Source of the DNA: Candidatus Sumerlaeota bacterium
GTDB taxonomy: Bacteria > Sumerlaeota > Sumerlaeia > MWCT01
Assembly: GCA_026398545.1 (NCBI GenBank)
Contig: JAPLSR010000267.1
Coordinates: 1-33,292, forward strand
Reading direction: 5' to 3'
DNA length: 33,292 nt
Numbering within the stretch: the stretch's first letter is position 1; each line of letters starts with the position of its first letter. A program made the position numbers and the translations under genes. The notes below the pieces were generated by a model, which was given only the letters and a program-made list of their open reading frames with translations, had not been told where the DNA came from and searched no databases. Shown piece by piece: positions 8,165-15,695 of the stretch.

Positions 8165-9007
8165 TTAAACCGTTCCTTTAAGGAAATAACATATCAGGGA
8201 AAGTGCGGAAATCAACCAGCAATACCAGGCGAAGTAGTGAAGCTTGCCCCCCTTGATGAATGAGAGCAGCCACCGGAGAGAGATATATCCCGCCACAAAG
8301 GCGACGGCAAACCCCATTATAAGTGATGGGATTTCCCCTTTTGGCAGTGTTGATATATCTTTCAGTGTGAGGAGGAGGGCGCCTGTGATGGCTGGGATGG
8401 AGAGGAGAAAGGAATATTCCCCTGCCTCACCTCTATCGAGCCCCATCCACAATCCAGCCGTGATAGTGGAACCGGAGCGTGAAATCCCCGGTGCAATTGC
8501 CACACCCTGCACCGTGCCCACAATTATCGCCGTCCAGAACCCATGACCCCTTGAACCCCTGCGACTTGCCGGAATGAATCTTGTTGAATAGATGAGCGCG
8601 CCTGTCAGTGCAAGCGCCACTGTCACAAGTAAGACGTTGCCGAAAATCCTTTCCAGCATGTCCTTGAACAGCACGCCGATTATGGCAGTTGGAATGCTGC
8701 CGATGATGATGGCGGAGATAAGGCGCCCTCGCGGGTCATTCCAGAAGACAGCGCGGATTCCCTCATTCGGCGCCCTGCGCGGGGCTTCTTTCAGAATATG
8801 CCGCACCATCTCATATATCGCCTTGCGGAAAACCAGAATGGTTGCCACAAGTGTCCCCATGTGCAACACAGCAACAAAACCTAAATTTGATTCCATGTTG
8901 TGGTGAAGATAGTGTTGTGCAAGGACGATGTGTCCGGAGGAGCTGATGGGGAGAAATTCTGTTAATCCCTGAAGGAGCCCGAGAATAGCGCTTTTCAACA
9001 AGTCCAT
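8165..9007 (-). CDS. uppP: Undecaprenyl-diphosphate phosphatase UppP (BacA)
   Basis: This integral membrane protein of 280 residues dephosphorylates undecaprenyl diphosphate, recycling the lipid carrier for wall and O-antigen synthesis. The two diagnostic motifs are present: GLLQGLTEFLPISSSGH near the N-terminus and APGISRSGSTI in the middle, together with multiple hydrophobic segments. Length agrees with the family. I place the start at the ATG at 9007, preceded at good distance by GGAAAA; a TTG at 9022 would add five residues. The gene lies 185 bp upstream of mreB on the same strand, and transcription could continue into the mre cluster because I see no terminator hairpin between them. Confidence 0.96.
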   Translation of the reverse strand: MDLLKSAILGLLQGLTEFLPISSSGHIVLAQHYLHHNMESNLGFVAVLHMGTLVATILVFRKAIYEMVRHILKEAPRRAPNEGIRAVFWNDPRGRLISAIIIGSIPTAIIGVLFKDMLERIFGNVLLVTVALALTGALIYSTRFIPASRRGSRGHGFWTAIIVGTVQGVAIAPGISRSGSTITAGLWMGLDRGEAGEYSFLLSIPAITGALLLTLKDISTLPKGEIPSLIMGFAVAFVAGYISLRWLLSFIKGGKLHYFAWYCWLISALSLICYFLKGTV

Positions 9008-9196
9008 TTTATCATTTTCCAATAGAGTAGATGAATTTTATGGAATCACACCCGTGAAAAGGCAAGGCAAAAACGCTTCTGGCTATGAAGGTTTCATGCT
9101 CGGGGTTTTGATAGAGCCTTTATCAGTTGACGGGAAATGGGATTTTATGTCATTTTTATTTTATAAACAGTGAATCATAGATGGGAGAAGGATAAC

Positions 9197-9415
9197 ATGA
9201 AAAGTTGCTTTGGAACGCACTTCGGATTTTTTTTTGAAGACCATATCGGCGATGAGCAGGCGATGAAGAAATGCTATGATTGCGAGGATTTTGAAAAGTG
9301 TTACAAAATGTCACTTATCCAGAGTCTCAAGGGTCTGAAGATGGAAATCCGCCAGGGTGTCCGCAATCTGCGGAATTCCCTTGGTGGAAGCCATTCCGAA
9401 TATCCCTTCGGTTAA
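9197..9415 (+). CDS. Small cysteine-rich protein, function unknown
   Basis: A 72-residue reading frame begins at the ATG at 9197, preceded by the strong ribosome binding site GGAGAAGGAT (9184-9193). An in-frame upstream start at 9170 is less likely. The protein has four cysteines, one near the N-terminus (KSCFGTHFG) and three in KKCYDCEDFEKCYKMS; the CxxC spacing with additional Cys could bind a metal or an Fe-S cluster. The C-terminal half (SLIQSLKGLKMEIRQGVRN) looks like an amphipathic helix. There is no signal peptide. It is divergent from uppP, with about 190 bp between them. The good ribosome binding site and ordered Cys pattern argue that it is real; I do not recognise a named family. 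Confidence 0.7.
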   Translation: MKSCFGTHFGFFFEDHIGDEQAMKKCYDCEDFEKCYKMSLIQSLKGLKMEIRQGVRNLRNSLGGSHSEYPFG

Positions 9416-9459
9416 TTAAATCCTGAATTCATACTATCAATGATAAAATCCCGAATGCC

Positions 9460-9690
9460 TTATTCTTTTCTCAGTGTGTTATTAAATTCAACAACCGTCA
9501 AGCCCGCCGAACGTATTAAACTTCGCAACGTCCCACGGGCGACTTCTTTATGATTGGGTATTGACAGTGTTACGTTAATGCCTTCTTTGACCATAATAAT
9601 ATGGCTTCCTTTTCGGCGCGCGACCTCCCAGCCAAGATTCTCAAATACCCGAACGACGTTACGTCCGCTCATGATTGGAATCGGAGGCAT
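9460..9690 (-). CDS. hicA: HicA-family mRNA interferase toxin
   Basis: The 76-residue protein has the HicA (YcfA) double-stranded RNA-binding-type fold pattern: MPPIPIMSGRNVVRVFENLG, then RRKGSHIIM with the catalytic-type His (about residue 30), and a C-terminal SIPNHKEVARGTLRSLIR block. HicA toxins cleave mRNA and stop translation when free of HicB. Its ATG shares one base with the hicB stop (TGATG), so translation is coupled. In many hic loci the toxin gene comes first; here the antitoxin gene does. The toxin appears intact. Confidence 0.93.
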   Translation of the reverse strand: MPPIPIMSGRNVVRVFENLGWEVARRKGSHIIMVKEGINVTLSIPNHKEVARGTLRSLIRSAGLTVVEFNNTLRKE

Positions 9691-9896
9691 CAGACAGCAA
9701 CCTCCACCTGCCTCGTTTCAATAGTCAGGGGCAGACCTTTCTCAGCGCGAACTTCAAGGCAGAGTCCAATGGCATCCTTGATATTCTTCCGCGCTTCGTC
9801 CTTGGTTTTACCCTGACTGACGCATCCGGGAATGGAGGGACATTCGGCGATCCAGATACCGTCTTCATCTCGGTCCAGTGTTATCATAAACCTCAT
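9690..9896 (-). CDS. hicB: HicB-family antitoxin, short form
   Basis: The 68-residue protein carries the HicB N-terminal fold: MRFMITLDRDEDGIWIAECP, SIPGCVSQGKTKDEARKNI and KDAIGLCLE. It corresponds to the partial RNase H-like HicB domain only; no C-terminal ribbon-helix-helix or helix-turn-helix DNA-binding domain follows. This suggests that neutralisation is by direct binding and that autorepression, if any, differs from long HicB proteins. The start is fixed by GGAGG at 9909-9905, eight bases before the ATG; a TTG at 9917 overlaps that site and is unlikely. Confidence 0.92.
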   Translation of the reverse strand: MRFMITLDRDEDGIWIAECPSIPGCVSQGKTKDEARKNIKDAIGLCLEVRAEKGLPLTIETRQVEVAV

Positions 9897-9904
9897 GATT
9901 GGAG

Positions 9905-9909
9905 CCTCC
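9905..9909 (-). promoter_or_regulatory. Ribosome binding site deciding the hicB start
   Basis: A perfect GGAGG on the minus strand is spaced eight bases from the ATG at 9896. It argues against the upstream TTG. Confidence 0.75.
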
Positions 9910-9917
9910 GAAGACAA

Positions 9918-10227
9918 ATAAATCCTTTTACAGCATATTCAATGAACAAATTTAAATTCTCAATTTATTTACCAACAATGCAAGTTTAAAATAAGGTGAA
10001 GAATGAAAAAAAGTCCACTTCGGTGTGACAACATCTTCATGGATGCTCGGCGCTCAAGTAAAATTGTATAATGGAAATAGCTCTGATTTAAATCACGATG
10101 ATGAGCGAATCTGATACCAGTCATCTTTTAATTGTGCAATAAGAGTAATCTAACTTTAGCCACATATAAAGAGTGTTCAATCGATTTACTGACAGATACT
10201 CATCCGCCACTTGAACAAGATATTCTA
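9918..10227. other. AT-rich gene-free stretch
   Basis: About 310 bp between hicB and the HEPN-like gene. It must contain the hicBA promoter. I see a short AT palindrome near 9950, but no convincing hairpin-plus-T terminator, RNA gene or conserved coding frame. Short open frames here have no ribosome binding site or recognisable protein. Confidence 0.5.
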
Positions 10228-11136
10228 TTATCCAGTTGTAATACTCTGGGCGACATCATCCCGCACTTCGTTAACAGACTGCAAATGTTTCCTATATTCG
10301 ATGAATTTCATTAAGATATCATGTTTCTCAATCACTGTTGAAGGCGGCTCTCCCTCTGACTTAAAGATAGCCAGGCCGACAGTTTCTTCATCATCTTTCA
10401 AATGGAACTCTATTTTAAATCGGTCTATTGCATCACGAATCGTCTTTTCCCAACTATCGCTATCTTCAGCCAATGTCCGACGAACCTCATTATGGATTGC
10501 ATTAATGCATCCGAAATATTCACGAATGTGATATTTGAGATCAATTGGATCCGTCAATGCGTTAATTTCAGTTCGCACCGAAGGTTTAATTTCCTTGTCC
10601 TCAAGAAGATGTTTTTTCAACGTTTGTGGTGTTAACGTGCAGGCAAATTGGGAACTTAATTTCAATTTGGTGGCTGTATAACTGACAGAAATTGAGGGTG
10701 CAGCTAATCCGTAGTGTTGAACATAATTGCGAAGCTGTTCCATGAGTCGATAACTGAAACAATTATCATATTTCTGATTTGTCAATTTTTCAATGCTTTT
10801 CGGTTTTATTGCGCCTTCACCATAAATCATATTCATGTTACGTAGGAGTTGATCGAGATACGATCTTGCAGACGAAAGAAAATTAGCAATCCGTCGGTTA
10901 AGTTCTTTGCGTTGGGGTCTCAATTCATAATGCAGTTCGGTAGCGAATATGTTGTGTCGCAGAGACATTGTCAGGATTTCTTCTTCAAACTCACGATAAT
11001 TTCCGAGGAGAATATCGAAGTTCACTTCAATATTGAGCGCTCGTATCAGATTCGCTTTGTGATTACGTATGTTTTCATAGTAATCGCTATCGATACGAAT
11101 AACATCACTTATTGGTCTGCCTAAATAGTAAATCAC
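10228..11136 (-). CDS. Hypothetical protein with HEPN-like R-x4-H motif
   Basis: The 302-residue soluble protein is not one I can assign to a named family. It is mostly helical by composition and has no signal peptide or membrane segment. At residues 131-143 it contains LMEQLRNYVQHYG, where R136-N137 and H141 fit the R-polar-x3-H signature of HEPN ribonuclease domains, preceded by a helix-rich region with many charged residues. The match is to a short motif only, so the RNase idea is an inference. The GTG start at 11136 has AGGAG directly upstream and lies 12 bases after the murE stop, so it could be translated from the murE transcript. Its base composition is more AT-rich than murE, suggesting acquisition. 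The hicBA pair lies downstream on the same strand. Confidence 0.75.
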   Translation of the reverse strand: MIYYLGRPISDVIRIDSDYYENIRNHKANLIRALNIEVNFDILLGNYREFEEEILTMSLRHNIFATELHYELRPQRKELNRRIANFLSSARSYLDQLLRNMNMIYGEGAIKPKSIEKLTNQKYDNCFSYRLMEQLRNYVQHYGLAAPSISVSYTATKLKLSSQFACTLTPQTLKKHLLEDKEIKPSVRTEINALTDPIDLKYHIREYFGCINAIHNEVRRTLAEDSDSWEKTIRDAIDRFKIEFHLKDDEETVGLAIFKSEGEPPSTVIEKHDILMKFIEYRKHLQSVNEVRDDVAQSITTG

Positions 11137-11148
11137 AATTCTCCTATT

Positions 11149-12639
11149 TCATCCTTGATCCTTCATCATTTTCTGCAGGATTTCATCCGCGACTTCGTAA
11201 TCGTTAAAGTGAATGGTGTGTTCCTTGAAGGTCTGTGTGCTTTCGTGTCCCTTGCCTGCGACGAGGACAAGGTCTCCGGGTTTTGCCATTTCAATGGCGT
11301 GCTTTATCGCATCATGGCGTGAATAGATGATTTCATAATTGCCGCCCTTTTTGTTTTTCAGACCCTCCACAATATCATTCATAATCTGTTTAGTGTCTTC
11401 AGTTCTTGGGTTATCCTCCGTGATGATGAAATAATCGCTTTGCTCCTCCACGGTTGCAGCCATCTGCGGGCGCTTGGTGCGGTCGCGGTCGCCTCCGCAG
11501 CCGAAGACGGTGATAATGCGGGCAGGTTTCATTGCGCGGGCGGCGGCAAGCACCTTTACCATCCCGTCCGGCGTGTGGGCGTAATCAATAATGACGGAGA
11601 ATTTCTGTCCACGCTCCACAGGCTGGAAGCGTCCAGCCACAATGATATTTTTCTCCAGCCCCGCCTTGATATCTTCCAGTGTGAGCGGTGTGTGGATGAT
11701 GGTGGCGACGGCGGCGAGCATGTTGTAAAGGTTGAATTCCCCGCGAAGGAGCGCTCTGATATTTATCGAGCCGCGAGGCGTGACAAGCGTGAATTCCGTG
11801 CCGGCGCCGGAGAGGACATAATTTTTTGCCGTCACATCCGCTTTGTTATGCAGTCCAAAGGTGACTTTGTGGGCGCGGGCGGCATCGAGAAAATAATGGG
11901 CGGATGGGTCATCAATATTGACCGCCACATACTTATCAGTTTTCAGGCTGGCAAACCAGCGGAGTTTCGCATTGCGGTAATTCTCCATCGTCTTGTGCCA
12001 GTCAAGATGGTCCTGCGTGAGATTTGTCCAGACGCCCGCATCATAATCAAGTCCCGCCACGCGGTGGAAATCCACGCCGTGTGACGAGACCTCCATGGCG
12101 CAGTAATCGCACTTCTCATCCTTCATGTGTGTGAAGATATCTTCCAGGTCAGGCGGTTCAGGCGTGGTGTCCTTTGATTGGCAAATCCTGCCATTGATTT
12201 TGTAATAAAGCGTGCCGATAAGACCCACGCGGAAGCGTGTCATGAGCAGACTCTCAATCACGTGTGTGGTTGTGGTCTTGCCATTGGTGCCCGTGATGCC
12301 GATAAGTTTGAAGACGCGTGCAGGATGGTTGTAAAATTCGGCGGCGATAAGGGCGAGGGCAAGTCGGGAGTCCGGCACCACTATCTTTACCACCTCGGGC
12401 GGGACAGGCATGTCCTGCTGTAAAATCACCGCGACGGCGCCCGCCTTGATGGCGTCGTTGACGAACGGATGCCCATCGGGGAGTTCGATTTTATCCAACT
12501 GGGTGTAAATATTGATGGCGGCATAAAGGAATCCGTGCTGGACGCGCAGGGGGTCATATACAACGCCCAGAATCTCCAGGTCCTGAGCGCCGGTGATGGT
12601 CTTCTCAGATAAGACGGATAATAACCTGCTTAGTTTCAC
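11149..12639 (-). CDS. murE: UDP-MurNAc-L-Ala-D-Glu:meso-DAP ligase MurE
   Basis: This cytoplasmic Mur ligase (496 residues) adds the third amino acid to the UDP-MurNAc peptide. The ATP-binding loop LIGITGTNGKTTTTHVIES, the DLEDIFTHMKDEKCDYCAMEVSSHG block, the lysine that is usually carbamylated in NYRNAKLRWF, VIDYAHTPDGM and GDRDRTKRP are all present in order. The substrate motif DNPR in TEDNPRTED predicts meso-diaminopimelate rather than lysine. The GTG start has the strong site GGGAGAGG five bases before it. The gene stands alone rather than in a dcw cluster with murF, mraY or ftsI, and is divergent from uvrA. Confidence 0.97.
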   Translation of the reverse strand: MKLSRLLSVLSEKTITGAQDLEILGVVYDPLRVQHGFLYAAINIYTQLDKIELPDGHPFVNDAIKAGAVAVILQQDMPVPPEVVKIVVPDSRLALALIAAEFYNHPARVFKLIGITGTNGKTTTTHVIESLLMTRFRVGLIGTLYYKINGRICQSKDTTPEPPDLEDIFTHMKDEKCDYCAMEVSSHGVDFHRVAGLDYDAGVWTNLTQDHLDWHKTMENYRNAKLRWFASLKTDKYVAVNIDDPSAHYFLDAARAHKVTFGLHNKADVTAKNYVLSGAGTEFTLVTPRGSINIRALLRGEFNLYNMLAAVATIIHTPLTLEDIKAGLEKNIIVAGRFQPVERGQKFSVIIDYAHTPDGMVKVLAAARAMKPARIITVFGCGGDRDRTKRPQMAATVEEQSDYFIITEDNPRTEDTKQIMNDIVEGLKNKKGGNYEIIYSRHDAIKHAIEMAKPGDLVLVAGKGHESTQTFKEHTIHFNDYEVADEILQKMMKDQG

Positions 12640-12685
12640 AATTACCTCTCCCTTCTATCTCAACGTGTGTTATAAAAATGGAAGG

Positions 12686-12714
12686 AATATGCAAACCATG
12701 CCACCGAGCGTCAA
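12686..12714 (-). promoter_or_regulatory. Candidate promoter for murE
   Basis: On the minus strand TTGACG (12714-12709) and CATATT (12691-12686) are 17 bases apart, with a TG just upstream of the -10 box. It lies about 47 bp before the murE start. Inferred from the hexamers only. Confidence 0.45.
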
Positions 12715-12759
12715 GAGTAAAAGAAAATTTGCCCTTATCTGTGCAACTATAAACCCTCT

Positions 12760-12787
12760 TGACTAACCTCCTCATCCCCAGTGTAGT
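12760..12787 (+). promoter_or_regulatory. Weak candidate promoter for uvrA
   Basis: TTGACT (12760-12765) and TGTAGT (12782-12787) are separated by 16 bases, 25 bp before the uvrA start. The -10 box matches four of six positions. I see no clear LexA-type palindrome in this intergenic region. Confidence 0.3.
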
Positions 12788-12812
12788 TTTTCATGTTCTG
12801 GAGGGTTGAGAC

Positions 12813-15695
12813 ATGGAGCCCAAAAAGATTGTCATCATTGGCGCGGCGGAGCATAATCTGAAGAATATTAACGTTGAAATCCCCCGCAATTCGCTCACCG
12901 TCATCACAGGTCTCTCCGGTTCCGGCAAGTCCACCCTCGCCTTTGACACCCTTTATGCCGAGGGTCAGCGCCGCTATGTGGAAAGCCTCTCCGCCTATGC
13001 GCGCCAGTTCCTTGAACAGATGCCCAAACCTCATGTGGAGCGAATTGAGGGACTTTCTCCAGCCATTGCCATTGAGCAGAAATCCGTTTCAAAAAATCCC
13101 CGCTCCACCGTCGCCACGGTGACGGAAATCTATGATTACCTGCGCCTCCTTTATGCGAATTTAGGAACGCCGCATTGCTACAAGTGTGGCAAACCCATCA
13201 CCCGCCAGACGGTTCAGCAGATTGTTGACCGCATTCTTGCGCTCCCCAAGGGGACACGCCTTATGATTCTTGCACCGGTGGTGCGCGGCAGGAAGGGTGA
13301 ATACTCCGAGCTCCTGAAAAAGGCGGAGCGCGACGGCTTCACACGCGTCAAGGTTGATGGTCACCTCTATGAGTTCTCAGAGGGACTTCCGTCCCTGAAC
13401 AAGCAGGTCAAGCACAATATCTCTATCGTGGTGGACCGTGTTATGGCTGAACCGGAGGCGAAGAACCGGCTCACTGAGTCGGTTGAGCTTGCCTTGAAGA
13501 AGGCGGAAGGTCTCGCCGCCATTGAGATTATGGATGAAGGTGTGTCCAGAGCGGAGATTCTGCGGGCATTATCTGCGAGCGGACTCTCAGGGCGTGAGTT
13601 CCTCTTCAGCGAAAATTTCGCCTGCATTGATTGCGGTGTCAGCATTGAGGAGATTGCCCCGCGCCTTTTTTCCTTTAACAGCCCCTATGGCGCCTGTCCG
13701 GTCTGCAAGGGGCTTGGACATCTTCAGGAGATTGATGAAAATTTAGTCGTGCCGGACAAATCCCTCAGCCTTGCCGGAGGCGCACTTCATCCCTGGTCAA
13801 GCAGGGAGGATTCGTGGACATTCACCTGGCTGAAGGCAGTTGCCGACCATTATGGCATTGACGTCAATGTGCCGTGGCATAAAATTTCCCGCCGCTCGCA
13901 GAAGGTGCTCCTCTACGGAACAGGCGGGGATACTGTGCAGGTTAGATTTGAGAGCGAACGGGGCATTCGCTACCATGAGCACATCGCCTATGAGGGAGTT
14001 ATTCCCAATCTTCAGCGCCGCTACCGTGAGACCGCCTCCGATTATATCCGTGAGTGGATTTCCACATATTTTGCCGAGAATCCGTGCGCCGCCTGCAATG
14101 GTGAGCGTCTGAGACCGGAAGCCCTCGCCGTGCACCTTGACGGGAAAAATATATCCGAAATTACCCATCTGACGGTCAGCGGCGCCATGGACTTTGTCCA
14201 AAATCTGCCGCTCTCGCCCAAACAGCGTGAAATCGGTTATCAGATATTAAAGGAGATAACCCAGCGCCTCGGATTCCTTACCAATGTTGGATTGGACTAC
14301 CTCACGCTTGACCGCCCCGCCGCCACGCTCGCCGGAGGCGAATCCCAGCGCATCCGCCTCGCCACTCAGATTGGCTCACAGCTTACCGGCGTCCTTTACA
14401 TCCTGGATGAACCGTCCATTGGTCTCCATCAGCGCGATAACCGCCGTCTCCTCAAGACGCTTCTGAAACTCCGCGACCTGGGTAACACGGTGATTGTGGT
14501 CGAGCATGATGAACAGACCATCCGCACTGCGGATTATGTGGTTGACCTCGGTCCGGGCGCGGGGAAAAACGGCGGGCATGTCGTCTGCTCAGGTCCGCCT
14601 GAGGGTATGATAGATTGCCCGGAATCCATCACGGGACGCTACCTTGCGGGACTAGAGTTCATTCCTGTGCCGCACAAGAGGCGAAAACCCACAGTCGGAC
14701 GCTCCGTCTGGGTTCGTGGCGCAAAGGAACACAATCTCAAGGACATTGATGTGGAATTCCCCCTTGGTCTCTTCATCTGCATCTCTGGCGTGTCCGGTTC
14801 GGGAAAATCCACCCTCCTTCTGGATATCCTTGACCGTGCCCTTGCCAAAATCCTTTACAAGAGAAGTGAGAGCGTCGGAAAACACCGCTGTATTGATGGA
14901 GCCTCAAATCTTGAGCGTGTCATCAATGTGAACCAGTCGCCCATCGGGCGCACACCGCGTTCCAACCCCGCCACATATACCAAGACCTTTGACTTCATCC
15001 GCGACCTGTTCGCCCAGATACCTGAGGCACGGATGAGGGGCTATACACCTGGGCGGTTTTCCTTCAATGTGAAGGGCGGGCGATGCGAGGCATGTCAGGG
15101 CGCGGGGGTCATCCAGATTGAGATGCACTTTTTGCCCGATGTTTTTATTGAGTGTGAGGCATGCCGCGGGAAACGCTTCAACCGCGAGACGCTTGAGATT
15201 TACTACAAGGGCAAAAATATTGATGACATCCTGAATATGACGGTGCGCGAGGCGCTTGAATTTTTTTACCATATCCCGCCCGTCCGGGAAAAATTGCAGA
15301 CCCTCGATGACGTCGGACTATCCTACATCACACTTGGACAGCGCGCCACAACACTCTCCGGCGGCGAAGCGCAAAGGGTTAAACTCTCCCGGGAACTCTC
15401 CAAGCGGAGCACCGCCCGCACGCTTTATATCCTTGATGAACCTACAACGGGACTCCATTTTGATGATATCAAAAAGTTGTTGAATGTCCTGAACCGCCTT
15501 GTGGATATGGGCAGCACGGTCATCGTGATAGAGCATAACATGGATGTGCTGAAATGCGCGGACTGGATTATTGACCTTGGACCGGAGGGAGGAGAGGCGG
15601 GAGGTCTTGTTGTGGCTAAAGGGAGACCTGAGGATATTGTCAGGCGTCCACACTCCTATACCGGAAAGTTTCTGAAACGGGTGCTTTCAAAATGA
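12813..15695 (+). CDS. uvrA: Excinuclease ABC subunit A
   Basis: The 960-residue protein is a full-length UvrA, the DNA-damage recognition ATPase of nucleotide excision repair, working as a dimer with UvrB. Two ABC ATPase units are seen: Walker A GLSGSGKS (33-40) and GVSGSGKS in the second half, signature motifs LAGGESQRIRLA and LSGGEAQRVKLS, and Walker B LDEPSIGLH and LDEPTTGLH. Zinc-binding cysteine pairs occur at CYKCGKP, CIDCGVS with CPVCKGLG, CAACNGERL, and CEACQGAG with CEACRGKRF. The start has GGAGGG seven bases upstream. Its last codons overlap the next gene by four bases (ATGA). Confidence 0.98.
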   Translation: MEPKKIVIIGAAEHNLKNINVEIPRNSLTVITGLSGSGKSTLAFDTLYAEGQRRYVESLSAYARQFLEQMPKPHVERIEGLSPAIAIEQKSVSKNPRSTVATVTEIYDYLRLLYANLGTPHCYKCGKPITRQTVQQIVDRILALPKGTRLMILAPVVRGRKGEYSELLKKAERDGFTRVKVDGHLYEFSEGLPSLNKQVKHNISIVVDRVMAEPEAKNRLTESVELALKKAEGLAAIEIMDEGVSRAEILRALSASGLSGREFLFSENFACIDCGVSIEEIAPRLFSFNSPYGACPVCKGLGHLQEIDENLVVPDKSLSLAGGALHPWSSREDSWTFTWLKAVADHYGIDVNVPWHKISRRSQKVLLYGTGGDTVQVRFESERGIRYHEHIAYEGVIPNLQRRYRETASDYIREWISTYFAENPCAACNGERLRPEALAVHLDGKNISEITHLTVSGAMDFVQNLPLSPKQREIGYQILKEITQRLGFLTNVGLDYLTLDRPAATLAGGESQRIRLATQIGSQLTGVLYILDEPSIGLHQRDNRRLLKTLLKLRDLGNTVIVVEHDEQTIRTADYVVDLGPGAGKNGGHVVCSGPPEGMIDCPESITGRYLAGLEFIPVPHKRRKPTVGRSVWVRGAKEHNLKDIDVEFPLGLFICISGVSGSGKSTLLLDILDRALAKILYKRSESVGKHRCIDGASNLERVINVNQSPIGRTPRSNPATYTKTFDFIRDLFAQIPEARMRGYTPGRFSFNVKGGRCEACQGAGVIQIEMHFLPDVFIECEACRGKRFNRETLEIYYKGKNIDDILNMTVREALEFFYHIPPVREKLQTLDDVGLSYITLGQRATTLSGGEAQRVKLSRELSKRSTARTLYILDEPTTGLHFDDIKKLLNVLNRLVDMGSTVIVIEHNMDVLKCADWIIDLGPEGGEAGGLVVAKGRPEDIVRRPHSYTGKFLKRVLSK

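Noticed and set aside
9127..9155. TTGACG upstream of the small Cys-rich gene as a promoter
   Set aside because: The -35-like box is good, but no acceptable -10 lies 16-18 bases downstream.
10132..10314. Short plus-strand frame in the hicB-HEPN gap
   Set aside because: It has no ribosome binding site or recognisable protein, and its 3' part is antisense to the HEPN-like gene.
11440..12084. Long plus-strand frame antisense to murE
   Set aside because: It is a codon-bias shadow of murE; the murE frame contains all family motifs.
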